A stretch of DNA of 64,000 nt from positions 620,001 to 684,000 of the forward strand of contig JAEUWY010000016.1 of NCBI GenBank assembly GCA_022059125.1, read 5' to 3'. Below the pieces are notes generated by a model. It was not told the origin of the DNA, did not search any database, and worked only from the letters and a program-made list of their open reading frames with translations. Source of the DNA: Corynespora cassiicola (Eukaryota; Ascomycota; Dothideomycetes; Pleosporales; Corynesporascaceae). Shown one piece after another: positions 25,009-35,724 of the stretch (the first letter of the stretch is position 1; each line of letters starts with the position of its first letter). The position numbers and the translations under genes are program-made.

Positions 25009-25512
25009 TTATGTCTGCGGCTTCTTCTTCTCCCACTCTTCGGGCGTATAGCATTTGGGCGTCCACGCATGTATGGCCGCAATCTCCTCTTTCAGCACGC
25101 CATTCACCTGGCGATGCCTCGCGAGCGTCATCTTCTTGGCGAATCGTGGAGACACAATGATGGCCTCAAACATTTGCCCGCAGCCTCCTGTTCTCAAATC
25201 AGCGCCGCCAAATGACATCAGAGCGGGGGTGGGGGAGGGGGCTCCAAGCGGGCTGGTGCGGATTGCGCGGTTGTGGAAAGCGTGATCGCTATCGCAATGT
25301 AAGAGAAATCGATGCTTACCACTCATGTCTTCAATCTCAACATGCGTAGCGTCCAACTGCTCCAGCAACTTTGCCTTGATGCCCTCGGGGGTGACGCCGG
25401 ACATGGCCTGGGCACGCGCGGCTTCTGCATCTGTTTGCGCGCTCATGCTGGAGACTGCGGGATCAACGGCAAGCTTGTCGAGGGATTTGTAGAGTTGGTG
25501 TCTTGGATCCAT
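25009..25512 (-). CDS. BOL2: BolA-like protein (BOL2/FRA2 type)
   Basis: Exons are 25320-25512 and 25009-25187; the product is 123 residues, close to the 120 of yeast Fra2. Cytosolic BolA proteins bind monothiol glutaredoxins through a shared [2Fe-2S] cluster and report iron status to iron-regulon factors. The BolA core runs from [21 protein letters not shown] across the intron to [12 protein letters not shown], the invariant His in LARHRQVN, and [14 protein letters not shown] at the end. The intron (25188-25319) is 132 bases, a multiple of three without stops, so an unspliced mRNA would encode a 44-residue insert just before the Cys loop. The start could also be the internal MSAQTD. It is head to head with the NIF3 gene, 231 bases apart. 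Confidence 0.88.
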   Translation of the reverse strand: MDPRHQLYKSLDKLAVDPAVSSMSAQTDAEAARAQAMSGVTPEGIKAKLLEQLDATHVEIEDMSGKHRFLLHCDSDHAFHNRAIRTSPLGAPSPTPALMSFGGADLRTGGCGQMFEAIIVSPRFAKKMTLARHRQVNGVLKEEIAAIHAWTPKCYTPEEWEKKKPQT

Positions 25513-25743
25513 GGCGCCGTCGGTTGCGGATTTCTTTTATGGCAAATCTTATCCTCGGATCTGATAAGAGGAACCCCCGATCTCGGGTGAGGTTGCGGGC
25601 GACGCATGACGTGAGGGGTCCAGCGGGACGGCCTGTGCGGCCTGTGCGGCCCTGCAGCAGCCTCGAGCAAACCACGCCCAGGTGGCAGACGAGGGCCGAG
25701 AGTGGACGCCCGACGGATTTTGGACTGGACTGGACTGCGCTGC

Positions 25744-26938
25744 ATGTTTTCCCCGACCCTGAGCCGTTCCTTCGCAATGAGTGCTGCCGTGAGCTCCGCG
25801 CCCTTCTCACGGGCCGTCGTGAGGTCCATGAAGAAGCTGTAAGTTTGTCCTCTGCTCCACTACACCGTGCACACCCTCAGCCGTATACAGATACCCGCAG
25901 GTCCTTGCAGACAATTCTTGGGACAACACTGGATTGCTCCTGGAAGCCCCATTTGTCCCGTCCCGCCGCCAGTCCAACACGGTCCTCCTGACCATCGACC
26001 TTACCAAAGCCGTTGCCGACGAGGCCATCGCCCTGAACTCCTCCATCATCATTGCCTATCACCCCATCATATTTCGCGGCCTCAAGTCTCTCACGCTCGC
26101 CAATTCACAACAGCAGACTCTGTTGCGTCTTGCAAGCCATGGCATCAGCGTGTACAGCCCACACACAGCCGTTGACTCTGCTCCTGGAGGTCTCGGCGAC
26201 TGGCTGGCGGATATTGTAACGGGTACAAAATCGAGCTACGAGGACGAGGGTGCAAATGCAGGCGCAAAATCGTCACGGGGGTCTCCCATGGACCCCGAGG
26301 ACCCTTTTGTCGACAAGCGGCCGCCCATGTTCAAATTGAACCACCACCCCAGCCAAACTATGCTCCGCATAGCCAAAGAGCCTTCCACTACTGCATCTGT
26401 TCCCCACACACGTCGTCCTGTCATCCCGCAGTCGCCTGAGCTGGAGTCACACCCTGGAGCAGGAATGGGCAGAATTGTTACCTTCGATCAGCCACAGCCC
26501 CTCCCTGCACTTTTGGACAGGATCGGCAAAGGGTTGAACAACCCAAAAGGCTTTCCCATTGCCATTCCCCAGAATTCTACCATTGGGGACATTAGTATAT
26601 CCAGTGTGGGCATCTGTGCTGGGTCTGGCGCTTCTCTGTTGGCCACACTAGACGTTGATCTGCTGTTCACCGGCGAGATGAGCCACCACGAAGCACTAGC
26701 AGCCATTGAGAACGGTCAGGTCGTTATCAACCTGTTCCACAGCAACTCCGAACGAGGATACCTCAGTGAAGTCATGCGGAGCCAACTGGAGGAAGCCATA
26801 GAAGAAGAATGGTCCAAAATCCGGGATGAGGAATCTAGCAATGCAGGGCTGGAAGAAGCGTTGGCTGAAGAGGACTTTGATGTTCTAGTAAGCGAGGTCG
26901 ACAGAGACCCGTATGGGATTGTCATCTTGAAAGACTAA
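25744..26938 (+). CDS. NIF3: NIF3-like protein (NGG1-interacting factor 3 family)
   Basis: Exons are 25744-25838 and 25891-26938; the product is 380 residues. NIF3/DUF34 proteins are conserved metal-binding proteins whose biochemical role is unsettled. They are structurally related to GTP cyclohydrolase I type 2-like proteins. Family segments are seen in order: NTGLLLEAP near residue 50, SSIIIAYHPIIFRGLKSL with the metal-binding His near 85, VYSPHTAVDSAPGG near 120, LLFTGEMSHHEAL near 285, and LFHSNSERGYLSE near 305 with the second metal site. Between about 140 and 200 is a low-complexity insertion that includes a HHPSQTMLRIAKEP segment. The acceptor at 25890 was chosen over a nearer CAG at 25880 because only it joins KKL to YPQVLADNSWDNTG in frame. 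Confidence 0.88.
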
Positions 26939-27471
26939 TCCTATCGCCATTCATAATGTATGAGGGAGCGGCTTGGGTCAAAGTCAATAGAGCAACCCCA
27001 CAGGTGTAAGATTGGAATGAACGGCCGCGGTCATTGCTATCCCAACAAAAACAAAAGCCCAGAATCAGTCATTCATAGTAATGATAATTGATCGATCTAC
27101 AGGCAGTATCGCTATACTGCATTGCCCGTTCCTACATACAATGTTGCTCGTACACCGTCTCCGCACAGTGTGAAATGGCTTCTAGTGGGGCAATGCCTGG
27201 CGTCTCACACTTACCTTTATCTGCTAAAAAGGGGAACAAAACACGGCTGAATGGCCAGCACATATTAAAAGCACAGATGAGGTCAAAGACAATAGCCGAG
27301 ATACTCAATGGTCAGCTAATGCGCCAATAACAATAACATTAAAAAGAGAATCGTTGCCTCTTCACCTGATCGCACCCTGCCATCTACCTTTCCCGAAAAA
27401 AACAGAAGACACTACGGCTCGTAGCCAGCTTGTGTGCAGTTCATATAAAAAGAACAAAAAGAAAATTGTTG
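26939..27471. other. Intergenic stretch between NIF3 and tRNA-Asn
   Basis: This region holds the NIF3 3' region. On the minus strand just beyond the tRNA 3' end (27440-27471) there are T-rich runs that should act as the RNA polymerase III terminator. No protein gene is supported. Confidence 0.5.
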
Positions 27472-27595
27472 CTCCCCCACCTGGGCTCGAACCAGGAACC
27501 TCCTGATTGCTCGCTCGCTCGCGGCTGGATTACGGTATGTACCAGACAGACAGTGAGTAACAGTCAGACGCGCTAGCCAATTGCGCCATGGAGGA
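27472..27595 (-). tRNA. tRNA-Asn (GTT anticodon) with a 50-base intron
   Basis: The minus-strand cloverleaf starts TCCTCCA at 27595 and closes with TGGGGGA at 27473-27479, leaving G at 27472 as discriminator. The D arm is GCGC...GCGC. The anticodon stem TCTGA/TCAGG surrounds the loop CTGTTA..A with anticodon GTT at 27559-27561. The T arm is CCTGG-TTCGAGC-CCAGG, containing the B box. An intron of 50 bases (27508-27557) sits in the canonical place one base after the anticodon and holds repeated GAGC units. T-runs follow the 3' end on the same strand. Confidence 0.88.
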
Positions 27596-28617
27596 TGAAG
27601 TGTTCATCCACGAGGAAGTGATTGATGTAAAACTCCTCAACAAAAGAATATATATTCTTAGACATGGAACCCTGGGGCGCAAAAGCTGATCAATCACTGT
27701 GCGCGCTAGTTTCTATGTGTCAGAATAGGTGGGGGTACTTTGTCAGCAAAAATCGCCACACAGCACGTTGGCCGCTGAGTGGAAGGTTGCTCAGCTTTCC
27801 TCTTTCAGCAGATAGCGATACCATACATCGCTGATAATGTGCTTGATCTCTCTTGAAGGACAGAGGGGACCTGTAGAATCGAAAAGCACAGATAACAACA
27901 ATACACAAGAATCTAAAAGCCCGTTGATGATCTTCAAGATGCAAGTTGTACATGTCGCTCACAATACATAGCATGTATAAGGGACAAAAGGAAACAGAAT
28001 GTACGCTGTAGAATTAAAATAAAACAAATAGCGACAGGATGTTACAGCACCTTCTCAACAGGCGTCTGTTACTTGAAGAGAGGATATTTCAACTGGTTTT
28101 TGGGCGTAAGAGCTCAAATAGTCTAAGGCATTACATCGCCATTGTCATATAAATAATCTATCTGTTCATGCAGATATACTCAAAAAGCACATTCCTCTCA
28201 ATGGGAAGTGCCCGTCGGCAAAGAACCAAGTTAGCTAGGTACATAAACTCTGTCCATAACGCAAAGGTGTGCAGTTGTCCTGCAATTTATAACCTATAAC
28301 GCAGTGCCCCAGGCACCATTGAATAGAGACAAAAATCACCTTATCCAGTGTGATCGCTGTAAATTACCAAGGCAACTTTACATAACTGTCATCTACTGAC
28401 CGAACTGATAAAAGCACAGAAGCAGATAGCTATGCCCACGTGCCCAACGTGGGCACGTGGTGCGATGGCCCGTCCGATTTGGCTAGTGTCTCGGTTAGCC
28501 GCCAAGACCTACTGCCCACTAGAGCCCCAATTCGATACTCTACCTCAAGAAACACGACAACTCTACCGGAGCGCAACAACCACCCACAGGACAAAGAATC
28601 TATTCCTGAGCGCAGCG
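27596..28617. other. Gene-free stretch upstream of RPL30
   Basis: About 1 kb without a convincing coding frame. It contains the RPL30 promoter side with the CACGTG dyad described separately. The remainder is moderately AT-rich and shows no RNA gene or repeat that I can support. Confidence 0.5.
28433..28459. promoter_or_regulatory. Palindrome with two CACGTG boxes upstream of RPL30
   Basis: TGCCCACGT (28433-28441) and its exact reverse complement (28447-28455) are separated by 5 bases, and two full CACGTG hexamers lie at 28437-28442 and 28454-28459. CACGTG is the core bound by basic helix-loop-helix factors such as Cbf1. The site lies about 160-185 bases upstream of the RPL30 start. Confidence 0.5.
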
Positions 28618-29231
28618 ATGGCCCCCAAAAAGAGCAAGAAGACCGCCGACTCCATCAACTCCAGGCTCGCCCTGGTGATGAAGTCTGGAAAGTGAGTTAC
28701 CACCCGTTGCTAAATTTTCAACAAGACGCTGACATTCTAGGGTCACCCTCGGTTGTACGTACGATGCGATGCGATACAATTGAACATGAACTTACGCCCG
28801 TCTAGACAAGTCTACCCTCAAGAGCCTACGCTCCGGAAAGGCCAAGCTCGTCATCATCGCCGGCAACACCCCTCCTCTGAGGAAGTCTGAGCTCGAGTAC
28901 TACAGCATGCTCTCCAAGACCCAGGTCCACCATTTCTCCGGCAACAACGTATGTCCTGTCCCATCCATCCCCTCTCATGGCCTAACGACGAGGTGCACAA
29001 ATACTCCGAGGGCTGGCCCTGAGATGAGGTCTATCACGGTCTCGGAGGGCTATCCACTAACCGTGATGCGATGCAGATCGAGCTGGGCACTGCCTGCGGT
29101 AAGCTCTTCCGTTGCTCCACCATGGCCATCATCGACGCCGGTAAGTCGCACTGTGTATCCAGACTTGACATTTCGGCATTCGCTCACTCTTAACAGGTGA
29201 CTCTGATATCCTCAGCACCACCACTGCGTAA
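28618..29231 (+). CDS. RPL30: 60S ribosomal protein L30 (eL30)
   Basis: Five exons: 28618-28691, 28741-28754, 28806-28948, 29077-29140 and 29197-29231. The product is 109 residues, normal for eL30. The protein belongs to the large ribosomal subunit. The sequence is unmistakable: [54 protein letters not shown], then [19 protein letters not shown] and the end [10 protein letters not shown]. The second exon is only 14 bases (VTLG plus one base). Every other joint is fixed by the conserved protein. Four introns in a gene this short is dense. RPL10 follows on the same strand about 520 bases downstream. Confidence 0.96.
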
Positions 29232-29752
29232 ATGGAAGATGGCTTGGCGTTCGGAGACAAGGGCAGATAGACTTCAAAAGCACGACGAATCCCGTCCAGT
29301 GCAACCTGATGCAATGCAAAAAAATTCACCCGTGACCATGACATCACGTAATAAGTCGCTGTACCGTGTCACTCTTTGCTATGACTCAACCTGTCGTGAA
29401 ATGAGCCGTAATGTGATTGATGCATGCCGTGAACACCGAACTGAGGCCGTGCATATGTGGTGATTGGAAATCAAGCACCTGATGAAACGGGCTCGGTTAT
29501 CGCCAGAATTGGACTAGCGCGAGTGGCGCTCACACGCCCGAATTATCAATCAATCCCACTGTCCAACAACTTTGTTCTCGATCGCTCCTCCACACCACCA
29601 CGTATAAGTTCAGGGTAAGCGCCGCAGAACCTACGGCTACGTTCTCGCCAGCGTACTGACTGAATTCTGCAGTAACGAATCCCCTGCTACTCGCTGTCCC
29701 TCCATCGAAGGTGCATCTCATTGATTTGAAATCAGATTCAAAATCCGACAAA
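29232..29752. other. Intergenic stretch and RPL10 leader with a likely 5' UTR intron
   Basis: The region holds the RPL30 3' side and the RPL10 promoter. Within it, 29615-29672 has a GTAAGC donor, a TACTGAC branch point and a TTCTGCAG acceptor, all upstream of the RPL10 ATG. This fits a 58-base intron in the 5' untranslated region, a common feature of fungal ribosomal protein genes. No other gene is seen. Confidence 0.5.
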
Positions 29753-30525
29753 ATGGCCAGGCGTCCAGCTCGTTGCTACCGCTACTGCAAGAACAAGCCT
29801 GTATGTTCAGAGCGTTCTGCGAGCGACGAAACCCATACTGACGCCGGGATGTAGTACCCCAAGTCGCGGTTCAACCGTGGTGTGCCGGACCCGAAGATCC
29901 GCATCTTCGACCTGGGCCGCAAGCGTGCCAACGTTGACGAGTTCCCTCTCTGCATTCACTTGGTTTCCAACGAGTACGAGCAGCTTTCCTCCGAGGCCCT
30001 CGAAGCCGCCCGTATTTGCGCCAACAAGTACCTCGTCAAGGTTGCCGGAAAGGAAGGTTTCCACCTCCGCGTCCGCGCCCACCCCTACCATGTCATCCGT
30101 ATCAACAAGATGTTGTCGTGCGCCGGTGCCGATAGACTGCAGACCGGTATGCGTGGTGCCTTTGGCAAGCCCAACGGTACTGTTGCCCGTGTGAACATCG
30201 GTCAGATCATTCTGTCCGTCCGCACCCGTGACACCAACCGTGCTACCGCCATCGAGGCCCTTAGACGCTCCCAGTACAAGGTATGCTGACCAGTTTTTTC
30301 CCAAAGCTGATTGCAAATGCTAACTTTATCTAGTTCCCTGGTCGCCAAAAGATCATTGTCTCCAAGAACTGGGGCTTCACCAACCTCCGCCGTGAGGACT
30401 ACGTCATCAAGCGCCAGGAGGGCAAGATCAAGATCGACGGTGCCTACGTCCAGTTCCTCCGCAACAAGGGAGACCTTGCCACCAACATGCGCCGCTTCCC
30501 CGATGCTTTCGAGCAGGAGGCGTAA
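29753..30525 (+). CDS. RPL10: 60S ribosomal protein L10 (uL16)
   Basis: Exons are 29753-29800, 29855-30280 and 30334-30525, with introns of 54 and 53 bases; the product is 221 residues, as usual for the family. uL16 sits near the peptidyl transferase centre and is added late in 60S maturation. Diagnostic stretches are [20 protein letters not shown] at the start, [14 protein letters not shown], the [20 protein letters not shown] loop, [16 protein letters not shown] and [20 protein letters not shown] across the second intron. It ends FEQEA. The gene is on the same strand as RPL30 and may share regulation with it. Confidence 0.96.
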
Positions 30526-30892
30526 GTTTAGGAAAAGGAACGAATGGGTTATCAGCGTGTGATTAAGTCCAATGGGTCAAGTGGGATACCGGTCATGGCG
30601 TATCTTGCTTCTTCTCTTTTTTCCGGTCATGGATGAGGGTTCGGATATGGGCTTCTGCGGGTATGAACTGTAGAGAACGACCAAAAATCAAACCTGACAA
30701 TGACAATGGCAATGAATCATAATCGAGCAGATGTGGACTAGTGATATTTACTTGATAGAATATCTTGAAATTATTGACTTGCTATATTGTACCGGCAATT
30801 TCTAGTGGGTATCACTTTGCTTGAGCTTCAGCTACCTAGGTATCAACAAACTAAAAACAACCCAAGTTCTCCATAATCTGTGGTTGCCCCTG
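30526..30892. other. Intergenic stretch between convergent genes
   Basis: These 367 bases are the 3' sides of RPL10 and the S/T/P-rich protein gene. The part around 30690-30860 is AT-rich. No gene or repeat was seen. Confidence 0.5.
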
Positions 30893-32489
30893 TCAAGCTG
30901 TTACTGTTGCTGTGACCGTAACCGTTTCCTTTTCTGTCACAGTCTCTGTGACTGTAAATATCTGGCTCGGGGGAATTGGCGTGATAATTAAAGGTCCTTC
31001 AGAGGTCAATGACGATGCTGAGGGCTCCGGCACTGGTTCCACAGACGTGGGGGGAGGAGCAGATGGAATGGGCTTGGAGGAGGTGATTGCAGGCTTTGAA
31101 AGAGTAGGCGGCTCCGCTGGTCTGGAGGATGGAAAGACAGGTGGCTGGACTGACGCTTCAGAGGTTACCGATGAAGGAGGTTGGTATGTGAAAGATGGCA
31201 TCTCCGGAGCTTGAGACGTAGTCGCCGACAGTGTCTGGGAACTAAGTGGCTCGGACGGTACTACTGATGATACTGGCGATGAAGCCTGTGGAGGAGGGGC
31301 TTCTGACACGACTGAGCTCAGTGTTACCTCGGGTGCGGTGGGCGGGGTTGGTGCCACAGTTGTGTACATAGTTATGATAACGACTGGAGGGACCGACAAA
31401 GAGGTCGAGGGGAGTCCTGGGGGGGAAGCCGTGGATTCCTGACCTTGGGAAGGTACACTGGACAGTGCCGCCGACGACTGGGGTGTCGACGATAGCACGG
31501 AAGAGGGCGATGTACTTGATTGTGCTGTTGGCGCTTCAGATACCAAAGGCGTTGGGAACACTGTTGTGTATTGTGTCAAGGTCATGACGATGGTGCTTGG
31601 TGTTTCGGGCAATAGAGTTCCCGGATCTGTTTTTAAACTCGACAAGAGTGTTGTTTGTACAGTGATCGATAACATTGTTTTGGTTGACAACAGAACAGAC
31701 GAATGGGTGGGTATTGTTATCGGCATTGAAGCATTCTGCGTGCTTGCTGAGGTTGGTGTTACCCTTGAAATAAAACCCCCAGGTAATGAAGGCAGTTGCG
31801 TGGAAGCTCCAGAAGCCTGCTTAGATGAAGTGAGAGGAGAGCTAGCCCTGGTTTCTCTGTCGTCTGGCGAATAAGTAAACATGGGTGTTTGGTAGCTCGT
31901 GCTCCCGGACGTATTCTTCTCACTTTCCGCTTGAGAAGTTGGGGTCAGACTGGACGGAGCAAAAGTACCCATGCCGACAGAAGACTGAATATATGGAAGG
32001 GACACAGGCATTGACGAAGCCTCTGGCTTAGGCCTTTTGGATGACGAGGGTGTTGGGGTGATGTCGGTGAGAAAAGATGTTGAAAGGACCGTCTGAGGAG
32101 AATCCGTTATAAAAGGTCGCCCGTCAGGTAGAAGAAAAGTGATTCCGGGTTTTGTGTGCGTGATTACTGTAGGCTGAACCGGCTCGATAATGACTGCAGT
32201 GTCCGCATTTACAGGCAATGCAGAAGGTGAGTTTTTCACCATAGGCGGTAATAATGTTGAGGATGACGCCGAGGGTAGGCTGGAAGCCTTTAGGACAATT
32301 GATGAGGTGTTCGAAAATATGAAGAAGCGAGGTTGGCTGCTCTTGGTCAGCCAGCTGATTGATGTTAGAATGAGATGGAGCTCACTTTGGTCTTCGGTAC
32401 TGATCTGGCACTGGGCCTGCAGTCACGCTCGAACAGGCTGCCAGCAGCCATGCCGCAACACTGACCATCATCGTCAAGGTGGTGATCAT
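30893..32489 (-). CDS. S/T/P-rich secreted or cell-surface protein
   Basis: Exons are 32386-32489 and 30893-32279; the product is 496 residues. Residues 1-26 form a signal peptide (MITTLTMMVSVAAWLLAACS...). The rest is almost entirely Ser, Thr, Pro, Ala and Val, as in heavily O-glycosylated wall proteins. Two related segments (IVMTLTQYTTVFPTP and VIITMYTTVAPTPP) suggest internal repetition, and the C terminus is TVTETVTEKETVTVTATVTA, a TVT-type motif common in fungal wall proteins. No hydrophobic GPI-attachment tail follows, so it is either secreted or lacks an unrecognised last exon. The acceptor at 32280 was chosen because it alone joins the signal-peptide exon in frame to the long exon. 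No enzymatic domain is seen. Confidence 0.7.
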
Positions 32490-33360
32490 TATTAAAGAAT
32501 AGAAATAGCAGCAAGTGAGATCACCAGTATCTGCTGGGGTCGCGCGCCTGAACGCTGAAACGAAAGAATGGATTGACTGGACTGGCAAACAAAAAGAGTG
32601 GGAAGATTGAGTATTATGAAGGCAACGATCGACAGGATAAATGCAAAAAACTAACAAAGCAGAAACAAAATCACCATTTATGTCAGATGAGGGACGATGA
32701 ACACGTCAATGGGAAGCTATAGGACTCGCACAGCGATGCCATGGCTGGTGGGGACGCAGTCTGGTTTTGAAGCTCTGTTAGCCGCCGTTTGAGCTTAGAA
32801 TAGGTAGCATCAGAGCACTGGTCCATTTTGGCTGCTAAAGCCTTAAATTTTCGCGTGTTCCTAGGCGTATTGCAGGTTATAAGGGTGTTCACTGAATGAG
32901 TGGTGGTGGTTGGCCGCTGAGGATTGCATGTGTTTCAGGAACAAGCCAATCAACGAGGCAGAAGCCAGTGGGGCGGCGGCTCGCTCAGGCATTTGTGAGG
33001 GCGAGCAAGGTCAGAAATAGGATCGGGGAAACCAATCCCACGTTGGCCAGGAGCCGTGCGATCCCATGTGCAATGCCGAAAAACGACGTGATGGTGGAGT
33101 GTGCATGACGGAGGCAGCCCAGGAGCGATCGGATCGAGTCACGTGGCGTGGGTGAGATCTCGCTTAATCCCAATGTTGCTGCAGCAACCTTGCCGAAAGC
33201 AGGCTTTGGAATCAACACGGTCCACCGGGCTGGCCCCCTTTGCACTCCAGAGCTTCGACGTCAGCACAGGGCCGACATTCTTTTCTCTACACAACCTAAA
33301 GGTTTGCATCTCTCCGCCGCCACTACCGCCTAACGCCAATCGTACTGCCACGACCACACC
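32490..33360. other. Divergent intergenic region between the S/T/P-rich gene and the kinesin
   Basis: This 871-base region should carry both promoters. A short minus-strand open frame at 32683-32892 has no family-like features. No RNA gene or repeat was recognised. Confidence 0.5.
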
Positions 33361-35724
33361 ATGAGTGTCAGGGTGGTCGCGCGGATCCGGCCCCTGCTCA
33401 AACATGAGCTGGACAAGGACACCATCGTCACCGCCGAATCATCAACGAGCGATGAAAACTCCAGCCCTACCATCGTGCGCCTGCCCAATCCAAAAAAAGA
33501 CGCCGAGTCTTTCAGCTTCCAGTTCAGCTCCGTGTATGAACAGGAGGCAACGCAGCAGCAACTATTCGATGCCGAAAGTAGGTTGCGTGCATCCACGTTC
33601 GACGCGTCGCAGCTCACGTGTCATCAGTATCACCCACTGTGAAGCATCTCTTCAATGGATTGTAAGGGCATTCTCTTATACCAGCTCCTGGGTGCCCCTG
33701 ACCAGAAGCATAGTGATCTTTCCATATTCGCCCACGGTGTCACGGGGAGCGGCAAAACCCACACAATGCGAGGCGGAAAGTCACTGGCAGACCGCGGTGT
33801 CATTCCTCGTTTGCTAAGTAGCATTTACCGAAGATGCAAAAAGATCGAGAAAGATACTGCTGGTGCCACCAAGGTCGACGTAGCCCTGGAGTATTTCGAG
33901 ATCTATTGTGACCGCGTTTACGATCTATTCGAGCCCCCGGAGAAGCGAACGCCATCTGGACTTCCGATACGCGACAACCACGGAAAGACCGTTGTCGTCG
34001 GCTTGACGGAGAAACCGTGCACGACCTTAAAGGAGTTCGAGCAACTTTACGACCAGGCCAACATCAATAGGTCAACATCAGCCACCAAGGTAATTGCATC
34101 AGCCACGTGTATCGGGAACCTGCGCTAACCGAAGCAGCTGAATGCGCATTCGTCTCGATCTCATGCTGTACTGTGTGTCAAGGTGACGCAGACGACCGAA
34201 AGCACCATTCGAGTGAGCCGGGCGTCTTGCATCGACTTGGCAGGCTCAGAAGATAACAGAAGGACCGACAACAATAAAGAGCGGCTGGTAGAGAGCTCCG
34301 CTATCAACAAGTCTCTCTTTGTGTTGGCACAGTGCGTCGAGGCCATCAACAAGAAACAGAGCCGCATACCCTACCGCGAATCGAAAATGACCAGAATACT
34401 GTCCCTCGGTCAGAACAATGGACTGACGATCATGGTGCTTAATCTCGCGCCTACACGTGCATTCCATCTCGACACGTTGAGCTCTCTCAACTTCGCAAGC
34501 CGGACAAAGAAGATCGAAGTTGCAGAAGTGGAAAACGATCCAGTGTATCGGACAATGGTGAAGCCCCTTGCCACTACGAGTAGCATTGGGGGTGCAAATA
34601 TGGCCCGGCAACCGCTACGACCGCTGAACGCAGCGTCAAACGCGAATTTACACGACACGGAAAAGAAGAAGCAGCAACAGCAGGGCGAAAAGCCTGTCAA
34701 AGCCTTCTCTGTATACTCCGATACTCGCAAAACGATCCCACGCGCGTCTAATCCCCCTGTCCAGAACCAAGGTATCCGAAGGGCTGAGCCTCACAAACGC
34801 GCCGCAGAGCCGATGGCAACGCGTCCAGCCAAGTCATCCAGGCCCACCAATAACACTTCTCAGACCCGTTCCACCGTGCCCGCGCTTACGAAAGAATCAA
34901 TCGAAGCGTTGATCTCTCAACGTATTGATGAAAAGCTGGCGGAAAAGGCACTGCAGGATGCATCCGGGGCTGCGCCCGCATTGTCTTCAGAGCTGCAGAA
35001 GCGCCTTGATGAATTGGAACAGCGCATCGATGCCCAGGAGGAAGACGGCAAAGGACAAGGCCTTCAGTTCCTGTTGATGGCCAAGCAGCATCACATGCGA
35101 GGAGAGGATGCCAGCGCCCTGAGAATGTACCAGATGGCACTGCCGTTTTTCCCGGAGAACGAGAAACTGAAGGTGAAGATGAAGACTTTGGAAGACCGGA
35201 TCCGAGCTAAGAAAGAGGCGGATATGGGCAGCTCTCACTTTGCAGTTGGGCAGATGATGGCACCGTCAATGCGCATGGCGCCCCTCAAGCAGCAAAGGAA
35301 ACAACCAAAGGCAAGGGCGGTGTACAGGCAAGACTCTGACTCTGACGACTTTGACCCGGTAGACGAGGGCGATCATGACGAGTCTGACGCGTCCGATTGC
35401 AGTTTCGAATACAAGAAGGCTGCGCGGAAGCCCAACAAGAAACTTCCCATTTTCCGGGATACGTCGGGCTTCTCACAGGGCACGATTCATGCAGGTGAGC
35501 AAACGCCAAGGACAAAGAATCTCCTGAGGATCATCAACTCCAGGGACGTGTCCCAGATCAAGGCACTCAAGGGTGTGGGCACCAAGAAGGCCGACGCCAT
35601 TGTGAACTGTCTGATGGAGATGGATGCGGAGGAGGTGCGGGATCTCGAGAGCCTCGCTATGCTGAAGGGCGTTGGGGGGAAGACGGTGGAGAACATGCGC
35701 ATGGGATTGACCATCGAATTCTAG
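33361..35724 (+). CDS. Kinesin-like motor with C-terminal helix-hairpin-helix, kinesin-10 (KID) type
   Basis: Exons are 33361-33577, 33628-33661, 33714-34089 and 34138-35724; the product is 737 residues. The motor domain begins at residue 1 (MSVRVVARIRPLLKHE). It has the P-loop GVTGSGKTH near residue 92, switch I NAHSSRSH near 210 and switch II DLAGSE near 241, followed by the neck-side FASRTKKIEV. After a basic, low-complexity linker and a coiled-coil segment near 500-560, the last 60 residues form a helix-hairpin-helix pair (IKALKGVGTKKADAIV and LAMLKGVGGKTVENM). A motor followed by HhH is the layout of chromokinesin KIF22/KID, which binds DNA and moves chromosome arms on the spindle. The small 34-base exon and the short introns are fixed by the conserved motor sequence. 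Confidence 0.88.

Noticed and set aside
31566..31874. Plus-strand open frame opposite the S/T/P-rich gene
   Set aside because: It is the complement of a low-complexity coding exon and has no independent signals.
32683..32892. Minus-strand 69-codon frame between the S/T/P-rich gene and the kinesin
   Set aside because: No signal peptide, domain or splice partner; it fits chance occurrence in a promoter region.
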